DNA of 64,000 nucleotides from Lethocerus indicus (lineage: Eukaryota; Arthropoda; Insecta; Hemiptera; Belostomatidae), in assembly GCA_019843655.1 (NCBI GenBank), contig JACDQD010000004.1, positions 11,904,001 to 11,968,000 of the forward strand, written 5' to 3'. Positions 38,501 to 52,000 of the stretch are shown piece by piece (position 1 is the first letter of the stretch; each line of letters begins with the position of its first letter). A model generated the notes under the pieces. The model worked only from the letters and a program-made list of their open reading frames with translations. It ran no database searches and was not told the DNA's origin. A program made the position numbers and the translations under genes.

Positions 38501-38965
38501 TGTGTTTTAATCGTACTAATCGGGAGCGATAAAAAACATAATTGCCGTTTCTGGAACGCCGTCAAGACCGGCGCCTTTACGGCCCTCCATAAAAGCGGTG
38601 ACTACACCGGGTTTCAATATCTGCCCCACCGACCTCCGTTTAATTCGATAACTGTAACAAAAAAGGCGTTTTCAGGAAGCGACGAACGAATTCATTGCCC
38701 TAATTATGTGGTCCGGGAGAGTGTAAACTGAGCCATAAGTTACGATTATTGCGTAATGTAGATGCTGCGTACGTTTCTCCCCCTGGTGAACATTATCATT
38801 AATCTTATAACGACACTATCCCACCATTATTATCAACATTTAATCGAAGAATAAACTATACCGTAAGCTATAAACGATACCGTTATTAATTTAATAAACC
38901 TGAGGTACTTAATTGTCAGGACGCTAACATAAATCTGAGTTAGGTTAAATGTAATCTCAGAAATT
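35504..38965. other. gene-free stretch with inverted-repeat-bearing CpG patch
   Basis: The 36370-36590 patch contains CGCTGTAC (36519-36526) pairing with GTACAGCG (36551-36558), next to TTCGTG (36560-36565) pairing with CACGAA (36576-36581). AATCGC/GCGATT copies could add a pseudoknot. TTCGGAAC (37568-37575) pairs with GTTCCGAA (37621-37628). A CA-rich block covers about 37440-37500. No supported gene. Confidence 0.45.
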
Positions 38966-40700
38966 TCTTATATATAAAAATGTCGAGTGACTGAAAAATA
39001 TCGTTCGTAGAATATGTTTTATGAATAAATTGGCCAGTAAGAGTGTTCTCCCGAATTCTAGTTCGATGTTCTACCATCCGGGTATGCTCTCTATGTGTTG
39101 GGGCTCTATATTAGGGATAGTCTAGTCCGTGATTTGGATACACCTGATTTTCTGTGCCGACTCAGGGAGGCGAGGAAACTTAGGCCCAGTCTGCCCTTTA
39201 GGCTGCACTTTACAATCTCCTTTCTATTCTGCTAATGAGAAGACTGGGCCTGTTTGCAAATGGAAAAGAGCGTTTGACCGACCGAACGTTGTCCCGCCAT
39301 TTCGGATCATATCTCTCTTCACCAGACCGCTTGTTTTTCCGGAAGCATCCGCATAACACGCTCAGATATCTTAGTTTCAGTTTTATTATGTACTTATCTC
39401 AAGTACCGGAATATTCAAGTGAGAGTATCGAATATTTCACTGAGAACTGAAATTAATCAATAATCATCGCCCTGCTTATTTAATGTACAATGCCAAGCGA
39501 CTACGTAGTTCAGTTTAATTTTCGATTATCTAATTATAGTTTCTCTGCAGCGTAATTTGTATTTCATATGCTAATTGCTGTCGTAATTCTTTCTCGGCAA
39601 ACGATCGTCGAATTTGTGTGAATCTCGGTAATAGACGCTGGAGTCTAAAATAGCTATCAGCACCCGAAGGTAGAGAATAATGGGGGTTGAATATTCCCAA
39701 CCGTTACTTCAGTATATAATATAGGCAAGAAAACTATATTCGATGGAAAGAAATTCAATTGTTGAGCCGGTCTACTGGATATCGGTGAGGGGGAGCGGGA
39801 AAAGCATTTGAAATAGATTAGCGCCTCAAACTTCGTCGGGCTCCCGGATGGGCTTGGGAGATGAGACAGGAGGGGGTTCACTCGCAGAAGGAGGAATTGA
39901 TTTCTCCCCGATTGGAACCACCGGGTATCGACCCTTGGTCTGTATTCGCCTATATGGTCGACAAAAATGGCTACTATAAGATGGAGACGGCTTGGTCACA
40001 ATGATTATAATATTCACGCTACACTATAATACATTATTTTAGATTTTCGGACAAAATAATATTATGAAACCGGCGAATTTCGATTCAAAGTATGTCATTC
40101 GTTGATATAGCGATAAATATACGCCTGTATATGGCTGCGGACGGGCATTCCGTTGATAGTGTCACTAGACTGGGAGGGCAGCTTGTCATAAGCTTCTGGA
40201 CACCTCCACATGCGTATTGTATCAATGGCTGATTGATACAGAACCCGAGCTAAGACCGAATAGGTGTCTGGGGGGATCAATTGGAAGATTGATGATGTTC
40301 CACATATTCCACACCCCCGGTCAACCCCAAACAAAACGTACAGTGGAGATCGTTTAAAACAAAACGTTTAAAGTGAAAAATCTGTGGGCACGAAATAATG
40401 TTCTCGTACTGACGAAATACTGCGTAATTTCATACAATTGTCATTTAACGCGATAAGATAACGATACATGAACAGAGTTTTCCGTTGTCGAACGAAATTC
40501 GAAACTAGCAAATCGTGTCGGGGAAAGATATTTTTTTTAAGGATTTGGTCTAACTCGAAGTTTGTTCGAAAAACAATAGTTACGACCGTCCTTTCCAAAT
40601 TTTCCATCACTCGGATTGTGTACATGAGACATATGATGGATCAGAATGGACGGATTTCGCGAATTGAATTTACCCCGAACGTTAATTATTGGCGGACGCG
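38966..40700. other. gene-free stretch, possible Helitron 5'-end relic at its start
   Basis: TCTTATATATAAAAATG at 38966 followed by TCGAGTGACTG resembles the 5' TC and A/T-rich leader of insect Helitrons, but the preceding base is T rather than the expected A and no matching 3' end follows nearby. The remainder holds no supported gene. Confidence 0.25.
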
Positions 40701-40799
40701 TTCCGGCCGTGTGGCACAATGATAAGAGCTCACTATAATTCAAAGCTACTATTAATGCAGCCTGCGTTGGGACGGAACTGCGGCCGGAAGATAGCTACC
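40701..40799. other. tRNA-like/SINE-like fragment closed by a 9-bp inverted repeat
   Basis: TTCCGGCCG (40701-40709) is the exact complement of CGGCCGGAA (40791-40799), a tRNA-sized span of 99 bases. Just inside, GGCCGTGTGGCACAATGATA is close to the start of arthropod tRNA-Arg genes, including an A-box-like TGGCACAATG. Farther on, ATGCAG followed by CCTGCG looks like the two sides of a T-stem with the T-loop missing. No intact anticodon arm or B box is present, so it is not a functional tRNA. A tRNA-Arg-derived SINE head or decayed pseudogene is my best reading. Confidence 0.3.
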
Positions 40800-42000
40800 A
40801 ATTATCGCAAACATTGATTTCTAAATCAACTAAATGATCACTGGCGGGGATTTGACCGATCCCAATGGCATCAATCCAACCATGGGCACATTTATCATTC
40901 TGTTATTCCAACAGTGACTTCTGCTGGTTACTTACACAATAATGCGATATGGTTCGAGTCATTGGAAAATACTAACCCTGATGTTAAAACCGCAACACAT
41001 CAGTGCTTTGCTGGTCAAGTATCGGCCCGCGATGATGATTTTCAACAACACCTGGGAATATTTTAATACAAATATTTTAATTTTTGTAGTAAAAGAAATA
41101 GACAAAATTCATATTATCATTTAGTTTTCATATAATACTGAGTATGGATATTACAGTTTAAATAGGAGGTATTGGTTCAAGCATGGTAATTAACTTGACC
41201 TTTGTCATTGGACGAAGTCCAGAAACTCGGCGGCCTAATGATATAAGGCAGCTCTGAACGATAAATAATACATGTATACTTGGTAAAATATTACATTTAA
41301 AAAATATTGCAAGGTCAATATTGAAAAACCCAAGTTAATAACGTCTGCAGATTGTCACTCTCGCGTTTCCCGTCTCCACTCGCTGATTTTGTTCACAATT
41401 TCTCGCCATCATCAGCAGCTTTTCGTCAGTAAAACAGATCATCATGTTCTGCTCATTTTACAGCTCTTAAAATAAGAAATACGAACAAATCGGTCACTAC
41501 CACGGCAGCTTGAGTGTTGCCGCAAAGTTTGAAGAAAAATTAGGCAACCGTAAGTGTCATAAGCCTTCAGTTTTTCAGCATTAAGATAGATTTAAAACTT
41601 AACTAATTCGAAAAATTGTCATTTTTATGTCAATTGTCAGTTCGACGACAACACGGTTCGAACAATGTTTGGTAGATGATAGGTTTCACGCAACTTCCAG
41701 CCCCGTGTTTAAGTTTGCGGAGCCGACGCCGTTAGGTAGGCCGATATCCGGATGGGGCTCTTTGATCTCAGGTTGGAAGCCATTGCCCGGCCCCGGCCCC
41801 GGCCCTCAGGTACCGAATAATGCCCGGGATCTGAGCGTTATTTCAGCATCGAATTTGTCACCTTCACCGGCAGCCGCCGCCCTTCGGGGGATAAAGGAGG
41901 CTCAGCGACTTAAGGGAAGACGTGCTCAGGGGGATATTTTGTCATAGTGGCGATAGCCATTTTAGGCCGATAAATTATGTTCCGGTTCTCGATCAGGTAC
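40800..42000. other. gene-free stretch
   Basis: The minus strand near 40840-40870 has GGTCAAATCCCCGCCA, a B-box-like word one base short of consensus, which may belong to the same SINE-like relic. A GC-rich 106-codon ATG frame at 41627-41947 (Gly-Pro repeats, Ala run) lacks splice or domain support. Confidence 0.35.
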
Positions 42001-42600
42001 AGCAGGCAGCATAAGAATTAGCTAATCTGGTTCTGAATCATAATAAAATATCTCGGACAATGTACTTATGAGCGTACGCAAAATATGCTTGCACTAGCCC
42101 TGTTACGCACGTTTAGCTGCACCATTTATTTTATACCAATCACAATGCAATATTCCATAATACAATTTAAAAGTCATTAAAATTAATTTCTACTAATATT
42201 ATTAATTGCAACATAACTCTATGGTAATAATCAGCACCAATCAATAGGGTTGTTACCATATTATACATAATACTATGATATCATATGAACTATATTTATA
42301 TCGCAATATAAGGTTTTTCGCGTTAATATGATAAATTTAAGAACTCACGCAATATATATATAATTCATATTTTATATTAATAATTCATGCAGTAATTGTT
42401 TTTTGAAAAAAAAATTACAAAGCATTCATTCATTTTAATTTGAATAATAAAACTTATGTATAAATATGAAAAATATCTTTTATAATTAATAATATTAATA
42501 ATAATAATAAGAATTAATAATATAATTAATATATTTTTTAATATTATTTAAAGTACATCTAGCATCGAAGGCTATATTGCACGTATTTATTACTTATTCG
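42001..42600. other. extreme AT-rich block
   Basis: Very AT-rich, with 42481-42548 almost entirely A and T, including an (AAT)n-like run. It has no open frame of note. It could be a matrix-attachment-like or simply low-complexity segment. Confidence 0.6.
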
Positions 42601-45600
42601 CTAAAAATTTAAATATTGAAAATGTAGTTATAAGAATGCTGCGCATTCATAACTCAATATTTTAATGAGTCATACTTCATTCGTTTATGTCTAATTTGGT
42701 CACGGAAATATACGTTTGTGCGACAAATGTTTTTTTGACAAAATGTGAATTCGTGTATACATAATTAATACATTTTATTCTATTCGTGGTTTATTTATTC
42801 ACGCCTTTAAAACCTGTCACTTCGATAGAAATTATTGTAGGTTTAAATCCTGAATAAAAATGTAGACCACTGTCTTATCGATGTCGAATGCATAGAAATT
42901 CCACGTTATCGGTTGGGTTCTGACTTATGAGGGTGATATTCTTTAAGCCGATGAAATAGAACATCGCTCTTTGCACAGCGCCGTGGCTCATGCTCCTCGT
43001 ATCACGTTACAAATGACGCACGGAAATGGAGCAAATAAAACGTTGAATCCAGCCGGCAACGAATCACCCTCTAAAATAACACGAACACCTTGAATTGTGT
43101 CTCTATTCTCCATTGAGTCGAATGGATCAAGTAGTAGTTTTTTTATCCAAACTAACAGATCTATAACTCAGTCCAGAGCTAACCGGGAAACGTATTTCTT
43201 ACATCTAGACTTTTATATTTTCCGATTTATATTAATGTTTTGATCGTTAATTCGTAGCACTCCGAATAATTTCAATAAAAAAGATATACCTTCATTAATG
43301 CTCAGTTCTTCACATTTACAATTTTAAATTTTATGTCAATCAATGCTGTAAATATAATCCTAAAAAATGCTCTGATTGAAAAATTATGTTGTCATTGATC
43401 AAAGGATGGTGTGTCAGAAAGGTAATATTTAGATATTAGGCGCCGAGTCGATATCTTTATTAACTGCTTTCCTCTAGTCTCTTCCCAAAGGAGACTTCAT
43501 TTAATATTTTATCCTTGAATATTTTGAACTATGAGCTGAAATTTCGCCGTCGATGCTATCAGAAATATCATATCCCTGTTACTAATGGTGTCTGGTGCAC
43601 CTAAAGTAGGACGCTAATTAGTTGTGGTGTGTGTTTTACTAAAAGCCGTAATTACCCTTTACGTTCTTGTGTTTGTGCAGATTTAATGCGGTTCACAGAA
43701 GTGTTTGAGGTGCCGGGCGAATGGGCGATGTATGCTATTCTGGCCATCGGTCGAGAGGCAATTTAAACTGGAGGGTATATTAAATTCTTGGAGGGAAATA
43801 TCGCCTTCTTCCCGCCCTGTAATTTATAGAGAAGCCTCCTGAGGCTTCCGAGTTTCTCGGTTTAATTCCTGGCTCACAAACCTCCCGGCTTTGTTCTTGC
43901 TGAGAGGCCGTTATAAATGCAGCAATTATATTGGGGTTTCACTGCGGTTCTCGGTCCAACTGCTGAAATTACTCTGAATTGAGTTATCGAGTGAATTTTC
44001 TCCTTGGGGTGTCTACGCAACGTAATAACGCGATCCGGGCCATTTATTAATTGGTCGATAATTTCCCGCTAATCAAATTCACCGACTGGTAGGCTCTCAC
44101 CTCTTATTGTAATTATGTTATTATGTTCATGCTATTAATATATATGACAGCCAGACCATTAGTGTCTATATTATAATTGATTAGTCTATGATTTCCATTG
44201 CCATAATTCTTGAAGACTTCTAGTTCTGATGTTCTAATATGAGCATTCAGAAATAAGGCATTAGTAATATTTTAATATATCTAATACCTGTTAGTACTCT
44301 ATAATGTTTATTAAAATATGATTTGTTTGCCTTATTTCATCATTCGCATGTACTGCACACAGTTTGATTGAATATATAAAAATAACGCTTTATTTATATG
44401 AATTCTATTATATATATTGGTCATACTGCAATCAATCTGTTCTACATAGATGGTTATCGTACCAATTCCGTTTATTATTTCCAGTCTTCAAAGTAAAATC
44501 GAACAGTGGAAATGGACTGCATAGTCCTGTCCCTCGGGAGGATGACAAATTTTAATTAAAGGACTCTCGCATCCCACTCGACTGATTATAATTTTAATTG
44601 GGGCGGGTCATTTCATTATCGCCGTTTCGGATCGGCCCCGCCTCCCCGTACGAATTTATTTCCCCCGGGCGGCTTCGGCCCCCTTTCAAGACGGGTCCCA
44701 CCGCACAAAACCTGCTTTACTCACCTCAACTCAGAGAGGGCGCTAATTTCTTAGATTGTTGCTCTTGGCGAAACGCCCGTTGAATTTAATTGTTCCAGCT
44801 GGATGGGTGGCGGGGCAAAATTGGTTTAGTTCAGCTGAAATCCTTTTGTTGGACCTGTGGACCGACGCAAGTAGAGAGCCCCCCAGCTCAAAACTCGGGG
44901 GGAGAGAAATAATTTTCTTTAATTAAGCGTGAATTTTATCACCTCCGGTACTTTCCGCCAATATAATTGTACCCGGCCGCTTAATTACCTCTCTTATCGC
45001 ATACTTTAATTAGATTTGCCGGTTTCAAATTGGAATAAAGAGAACAGTTTTAAAATGTTAAACCCTCGAAATTTTGTTTCTTAGGAAAAAATAAATAGAG
45101 TACATTATATTGTGACATAACGCGATGCTAACATTAGTTTAGACACAATTATTTGAATAAACGAATTAAAATTTAGTATATTTGTTCTCGTTTTGCGAAT
45201 TAATGGGATAAACACTGTTTTGTAAATTCGTATGCTAATATGAATGTTCAGTTGACTCGTCGTTTGCAATAATGATTATTTTATATTAAATTTATTTGTT
45301 CTCTTACGGTTGTTTAACAAGTCGTTTAAATTTTTTTTTATGTATTTGAAAGCAGGCAGTTTTAATATAGAATAAAACGTAAACGATGTTCATAATTATT
45401 TATTTCGCCAATTGGAGCATACAATCCAAAAAACAGTTCTATATTTTCGTGCTGCTATTTTTTTGTTGATATATCAGTCTTTCTATGTTTTTAAACGACT
45501 GGGAATAAAAATAAACCCCCGAGAAAAAAATGTTACTTAATTCTCCATTTTTTACTTTTACTTATAGCTTTAAATAAAAACTACATTATGGAGTATTTGA

Positions 45601-48600
45601 ATGAAACTACTTTGTAAGTATATAAAGTTTAGGAACTAACACTCGACCTCCTACAGAGACTGGGAAATTACCAAGGCAAACCTACCTCATAAAAGGTAGT
45701 CTCGTCTTAATTATTATTTCCGGGTAATAACTTAATAGCGAACAGACCATTGTTCAAATAATAATGGGAGTTCGGAAAGAATCTATTAAACGAATTGGCC
45801 CGAGTTTATTCAAAATAAAGACACAATGGGTTGGAATATGGGTGAGGGACAGAGGAAGGTTGGGGACGAGAGATGTCGGCTTAATTTTGTAATTGTATGC
45901 ACGTCAGGGTTGAACAATGGAACATTTTTTACTCGTGCGTTCTCGTCACCCGCCCAACTTCGCTCGTCACTCACAATAACACTCATAACGTCATTACTTA
46001 TGTGGGGAAAAAGAGTGGAATACGTTTTCAAAACTAAGCAGCCCATAAACACAAAATATCCTTCGTGGCATAATATCCCATTTTTACTGCGTAGAGGTAA
46101 TTCAAAGTCGACTTGTGCTGTGGATTATCTGAGAATTACGACGCGATTATCAGATAAATCATTACTTATTAAATATTTAATAACTGAATACATATCTATC
46201 GGAGAAGTAGCGACTGTCATAGTGACTGGCTGATTGAAAGCTTCGTATCTTCCAGCCCCCAAGAAATACCTAAAGGAGAGTTTCAATTTTCCAGTAAAAA
46301 AGCTACCTGATATTCTTGTTAACAATGAGTTTTATGTCATAATGAATGAGATACACGTATTAAACTTTAAGATCTTTTATCGTATATTTCATATGTTCCT
46401 CGTCATTGATGGGAGGGTGGGTAATTTGGCGGAGTTCGACTAATATAAAGGAGAGCGATATTAAATCTTGCTCCATTTAAGACCTTATTAATTCTGTAAT
46501 GTTCTGATGGGGCGGTGGTCGGGCGGAGCGACAGGTTTTAGCCGGTCTCGGGTGAGGGACATTTGCCTGTAGAGATAAGACGCAGTCAATTAGCCGTGAG
46601 GGCCCCCTCGACCCGGCTTAATTAAATGGAAGTGCCGGTCATGTAGAGCCCTAATTAGACCAACCGTAGCCGCCCCCCCCCCCACATACTCACCCCAACT
46701 ATTTCCTAGCCCTGCGGCGATATATTTTAATTTTTCCGCAACATTTCTCTGCAAGCTGAACCTTTCGGGACGTCTTGTTTTAGAAAGATTTGTTGCGATC
46801 TTCCGTCTCTACTAAATGATTATTCCAAAACTGTCCAAATTGTGTCAATAAAACACGGTCGTTTAGATGATTACCTCTAAATTAAGTTATTAGAGGACTG
46901 TTTAAAAAAAAAAAAACGCAGAATCATTTTGTTTGCCATTACTAAAACCGGGGCGGCGTCCGGGTTGCCGTGTTGAATTCGAACACGGACGTGTGGTCGG
47001 GTCGTCTATAACGAGTCCTAGCGGGGCCTGCAGCCTGTAGCGTGGGTCCCCCCATTACCGGATTGGAAAACCAGAACGACACCGAGTTCGAAGGGACTGG
47101 AGTGGTGGCCCCTCACCTATAGCCCAGCTACCTACCCGACAGAGGCCACAACCAATGTTATTATTAATAAGAAAATTATTAATATTTCAGTCCACAAATT
47201 TGGATACGAATCTCTTTAAATCACGTCGGACGGACTTGAATGCGCAAATTGATCGCACAGAACGAGAGGCGGGAGCCTTCGTATCCTTACTATCCTGGCA
47301 TAGTACTATCGTGTAGAATTGTTTTAACAACCTGCCGGTTTGGAATGGGGGAGTCGTAACGGCGTATTCGTGGCTATATTGCTGTGTTTTGGGTTGCGAT
47401 TAACTTGTAACGGCTACTGTTATTGGTGAGCGTTACCCGACAACGGGCAATAACGAGGAAGTATTGAACGCCATCGTTGGAATCCATTTGTAATTTGCGA
47501 CGAGAATTTAAATTTTCACGTCGAACATCGGTGCAACTGACCATTTGTACATTCAATACAGATTTCAGTATTATCGAACACTAGTTTTTCAATGGCTTAT
47601 TTCAAAATCAGTTATCAGAAATGATTTCAAAATATGATCGTGTATCTCTTATGGATGTGTAGTTGTAATTCGTTTTCTTCTAATTTGTTATAATTTATAA
47701 AAAAAATAATAAGCCTACACAATACAATAACAAATATAACCCTAGCAGACATTGTTCTCACTCGCTCACAAAGTCATTCATTCCTCCGGAGAGTTTGAGT
47801 GAACCGGCGTTTCGGTCGTGGGAATCGCCCACTAAATCGGGCGAAATGCTTACTCGAGTTTCTCTCGAAAGTATGGGGAAGCGAAAGAAGTCTGACGGGA
47901 CTCCGTTTCGCGTCGGAGAAAGCACATTTATTTTCTCTTCCGAAACACTAACGGTGGCGGAAAGCAGAATCCGGCCCGGATGGGAGACCGAACGCGCCCA
48001 GAAGTAATTCGATGCTAATTTACACAAACCGACTTCCTTTGACGCTTTAAATCGATTGCACCGATTGGTTTTATTTATCACGGAACATTTGAATGGATGT
48101 ATTTGCCAATAATTGCGGGCGTTTGGCCGACCCTAAGAACTCCGCCTTCAACAGTTCACGATCCTATAATAAGTTTAACTTGTACAACATCCAAGGCAAT
48201 TCATCAGTAATTGGGGGGCCCAGGATCGGTCCTTGTATTCCTTTCCTTTCAGAAAACTTTAAACTGAATAAGCGGAGTAACAACTCTCTTCAGCTTTCGA
48301 CCCTCATTTGGTTTGTGCAGTAAAAATATCGCAGAATAAAGCGGTAATTCAAACTGCCCCTCTGTTTTGATTAGGAGCGAATGCACTTAAATTAAGAACA
48401 ATGCCAAGAGTTAAGGCCACTCTTTGGGAAAATACATTCGAGGAAAATAAAATTCGTCTAAGACAGTTCCTTCGTCGAAATGTGATCAATTCAATTTATA
48501 GGATAAATTTGATGGCCGCTGAAAGAGCCATTAGCCGCTTTATTGAATTAAGCCGGCACGAAACAGCTCAGTATAGATGGACATTCTAATTTCTTAAGTC

Positions 48601-48641
48601 ATTATTAGAACACTTTACACGGGAATGCTACCATGAATGAT
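42601..48641. other. gene-free stretch with hairpin-bearing GC patches
   Basis: At 43831-43860 two hairpins abut: GAAGCCTC/GAGGCTTC (2-base loop) and CCGAG/CTCGG (3-base loop). CCCCCC (44879-44884) pairs with GGGGGG (44897-44902) close to the palindrome TTCAGCTGAA (44830-44839). A C11 run is at 46673-46683. CCGTGTT (46968-46974) pairs with AACACGG (46982-46988). The frames at 45826-46233, 47758-48081 and 48401-48589 are ATG-started but unrecognised. No supported gene. Confidence 0.45.
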
Positions 48642-49021
48642 GAGTAACCGAAAGAGGTTACTCACTGACCTCTACGCTGTACAATGTGAACGGCTGCTCC
48701 GATTCTCACCAAATTTACAGCACGTATACAGCTAACCACACACACGTTTCGCGACATGTTCCCAGGTTACGGGGCCGGATCGAAGGTAAGCAATAAAAGC
48801 GAAGAAGTAAATAAATAGCAATAAAAATTAAACATGATTGCGGAGATAAGGATCGTAATAGTGATGCCACCGGTACTTATATCTTACATTTCTGTTTATG
48901 CAGAGAAAGGTAGAACTATGAATGTAGTGTACCCTCAAGTACTGTAAAAATATATCTTTAATTACAATTCTGCTTTCTTATTGGTGTGAACCCCCCGAGC
49001 AAGGCCGGGTACTTCAGCTAG
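48642..49021 (+). mobile_element. Helitron-like non-autonomous element, 3' part
   Basis: The 3' end has the Helitron signature: a short GC hairpin (CCCG, then AGCAAGGC, then CGGG at about 48994-49009), about ten bases, then CTAG (49018-49021) followed by T as the expected host base. Upstream text such as CTCACCAAATTTACAGCACG and GGTTACGGGGCCGGATCGAA resembles the bodies of insect Helitrons as I remember them. An 8-bp perfect hairpin (GAGTAACC 48642-48649, GGTTACTC 48655-48662) sits near the left side. I cannot locate the 5' TC end, so the left limit is a minimum. No Rep/helicase is encoded. Confidence 0.6.
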
Positions 49022-49054
49022 TATAAAATAAATTGCCGAATCTCATCAGTGGCG

Positions 49055-49072
49055 CCGGAGGATCACCTCCGG
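49055..49072. terminator. stable 7-bp GC-rich hairpin
   Basis: CCGGAGG (49055-49061), loop ATCA, CCTCCGG (49066-49072), followed by a short T run. It resembles an intrinsic terminator in shape, but this is eukaryotic DNA with no gene upstream, so the type is only nominal. It lies 34 bp after the Helitron-like end. Confidence 0.2.
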
Positions 49073-52000
49073 TTTAATATTAGAGCGGTATATTGTGTGC
49101 CAGGAGGGGGTGTAAGGGGACATGGAAATAGTGATATGGTAATGCGGAAGGGTTGATGAGGACTCAACGGCTTAGTGTCAACCCGCTCTTCTAATATCAA
49201 ACATTATCCGCCCAAATAACGCTACGTTATCGAAGCCAACCATAACGCGCTGCCCGCCCGTCAGTTCGAATCCGATCAAACATCCAGACTCTAAAAGAAA
49301 AGAAAAAAGAAATTCGACATAAACTTTTGATGCGATAGTGTTTTAAGAAGTGCACATCAGTATCATTTATCTACATTGTAACCTGTGGTTTAGTAGAAAG
49401 CGAGACAAAATGAATTTTACTATTCATCATCATGAATGAATGCCACAATTAGAGTAAAGAAAATTGAAAGGAAGATTATAGTCACTGACCATTTTCCCTT
49501 TACTATTTATTTGTTACGCTTTTACTTTATGCTCGACAATAGAAACGATTGAGTAACACTCTTCTGTACTCTTTGTGATTAATTGGGTTGATAAATAATT
49601 TTATTATATCCGTTAAATTTTCATGGTTTTGTTTTACTGTTGTCAATTACATTATTTTGTATTTTCATAGTACAAAAACTCCCTTGATAATAGCAAAGTA
49701 GTTGTGAACTCAGAATTTCATATTTATATTACCTTGTATTTATACTTTTCAAGACTGCTCCTGAAATATTGATATCATCCAGAAGTGGAAGCCACCCTTT
49801 AATATACTGATTTATTTGGGTTTGATCCGAAAATTCAAATTTTTATTTCAAGTAAACGAAGGAAGCGAAATTAAAACTACCGAGTTGAAATCAGCATTGA
49901 GAATCATAACTGGGATAATGCGGTGGACGAGTTAGACTGTTCGATACCAGGATGTCGGTTATCATCGATTTCAAAGACGGGCCTCGAGTCAAGGATTTTT
50001 ATTTACATAATAGACAATCGCTCGCGGTTTTATTCCGGTTCTGAACTGAATGGCCTCCGCAGAGATGGGCAAGCTCTCTCCAACCGGTAGCCAGGATCTG
50101 AATGCAAACTGGGTTCTACCCCGATTCTATCGGGTTTTGCCGATTATATCGACAAAATATATTATAGGACCGATGAAAAATGTATGGGACGGGAAGGGAA
50201 AATCTAGTAGCCAGAGTCTCAGGTTTGTTGGCCTAAGTATCAATAGCTGAAGTACGTAGCAATATGGAGGTGTTGTAAGAGTGTAAATAATCTCTCCCAC
50301 ACACATTCTCTATCTCTCAGAAAATTACTGAAAAGGGTAAATTAAATGGTAAGAACATACTTTGAGGTAAAAATAGTACAACAGACGAGAGAAATGCACG
50401 GGGAACATTGTAGTCTTGAATCATCGATGCGAATTAATTCCTCGATATGTTAATAATTCTATTCGTACTGTATATTAAAATCACCTGTCTATATAACAAG
50501 TATAAGATGAAGATACAACTCTATAAAGGTGTAATTCAATTAATCACTGACTAATATTGATGAATTATTTCATCCAGCGTGTGTAATAATACGGCTTGAC
50601 ACACATTTAATAAATCTTTCATCCTTTCAACGCCTAGTAATATTCCTGCCGCTTGTCCCCTAACCGATGACTATTTTTTACTTAGACTTTAATTTGAATT
50701 CAAATTCTTGAGTTTGAACCAACAATAGAAATTGGTCCTAATTCACTCATTGTGTCAACTTTTCCTTTCACGGAGTCTAAAGTTTTTGTAGTTTCAGTTG
50801 TTGTGGAATAATTTACAGGCAAAAATGTCCCAGAAATCTTTTCACAATAGTTTTTTTATATGATATTGTCTAATTTCTTTTCACATTTCACTTACTTGAC
50901 AACTCAGTGACATTTAACATAAGAATGTAAGCATCTCTTGTATTTGAATTTACATTCTTTAATATTATCTATCCTTAGGTCCCATTACATATTAGCTAGA
51001 AAACATTGCTTAGTTTTATATAAAACTACTTCTAAAATATTGAGCTTGTTATACATTGAATCTCTTTTGGATCTCTGAATGCGCATGGGCATTATTACGT
51101 TGAGGAGTAAAATGCTAGAAACAGGACATAATATAATATCCGGAGCAGCGAATCGATAATAAAACGGGGAAGTAATTAACAAATCAAATCGTGAAATTTT
51201 AAAGGTATTATCCCCATTTAGAACTGAATTATTATCGGTCCCCCGAGCCCCGATCCATTAGGTCGCTTATTGCTCCTCGACCGTGGGTCCAAATCGGTTC
51301 GGTTTTGGTGGAGCGCCAGCCGAATATATCATGCGATTTCCGGCCATAACCGATCGGCCGGGTTCCTCCTAGTGTGGTACGTCCCCACCAGTGTTGCCTC
51401 TGAATTAGCGCAGCGATTTATGAGAAAAGGGCCTTAGGCCTTTGATGTAGGCGGGAGGTGTTGAAATATTACGGACCAAAAGCAAATAGCCTTAATTCAT
51501 TTGAAATATCATTTATATCTAAAGAATACGTCCATAATGTTGAGGTAACGTGTAGATAATACTGAAACGATGAAATAACGGTACGTGGAATTTTTAATCC
51601 AAGAAAAATCATATTTTAAACCATAAATAATTAATAGCCCTAAAAAATTGGGCCTGTGGTGTTACACTCTGTGATCGTTCAACGACCGAATGTCGACATT
51701 CAGAGGGAACATTGAGAATGTTGAAGCAACTGTACGTGTGGAGGAGGAGTCAGCATGAAAGCAAAACGTTCACTGATGAGAATCAGAGAATGAACTGAAA
51801 AGAAATGCTGTACTTGAAGATAACAGATATCATCAAATCATTTACATCCAGATCACTTGATTAGACCGTACATCTTTGATTCTGCGTACATTTTGTTTGG
51901 GATTACATTTCTTTAATCTCCAGGAAAGAGGAAAAAATAATGGCAACAATTCCTCCATATCGCTGCGTGAGAATTAGCTAATGCTGAATCTAATTCCGGC

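Noticed and set aside
41627..41947. 106-codon Gly-Pro/Ala-rich ORF
   Set aside because: GC-driven low complexity, with no family match or splice context. It is the best of the rejected ORFs and worth a transcript check.
45826..46233. 135-codon ORF
   Set aside because: The antisense frame is also open over part of it, composition is unremarkable, and no domain is recognised.
47758..48081. 107-codon minus-strand ORF overlapped by a 70-codon plus-strand ORF
   Set aside because: Opposing open frames in the same patch indicate composition rather than coding.
48401..48589. 62-codon ORF starting ATGCCAAGAG
   Set aside because: Plausible composition but no domain, no splice signals and a length common by chance.
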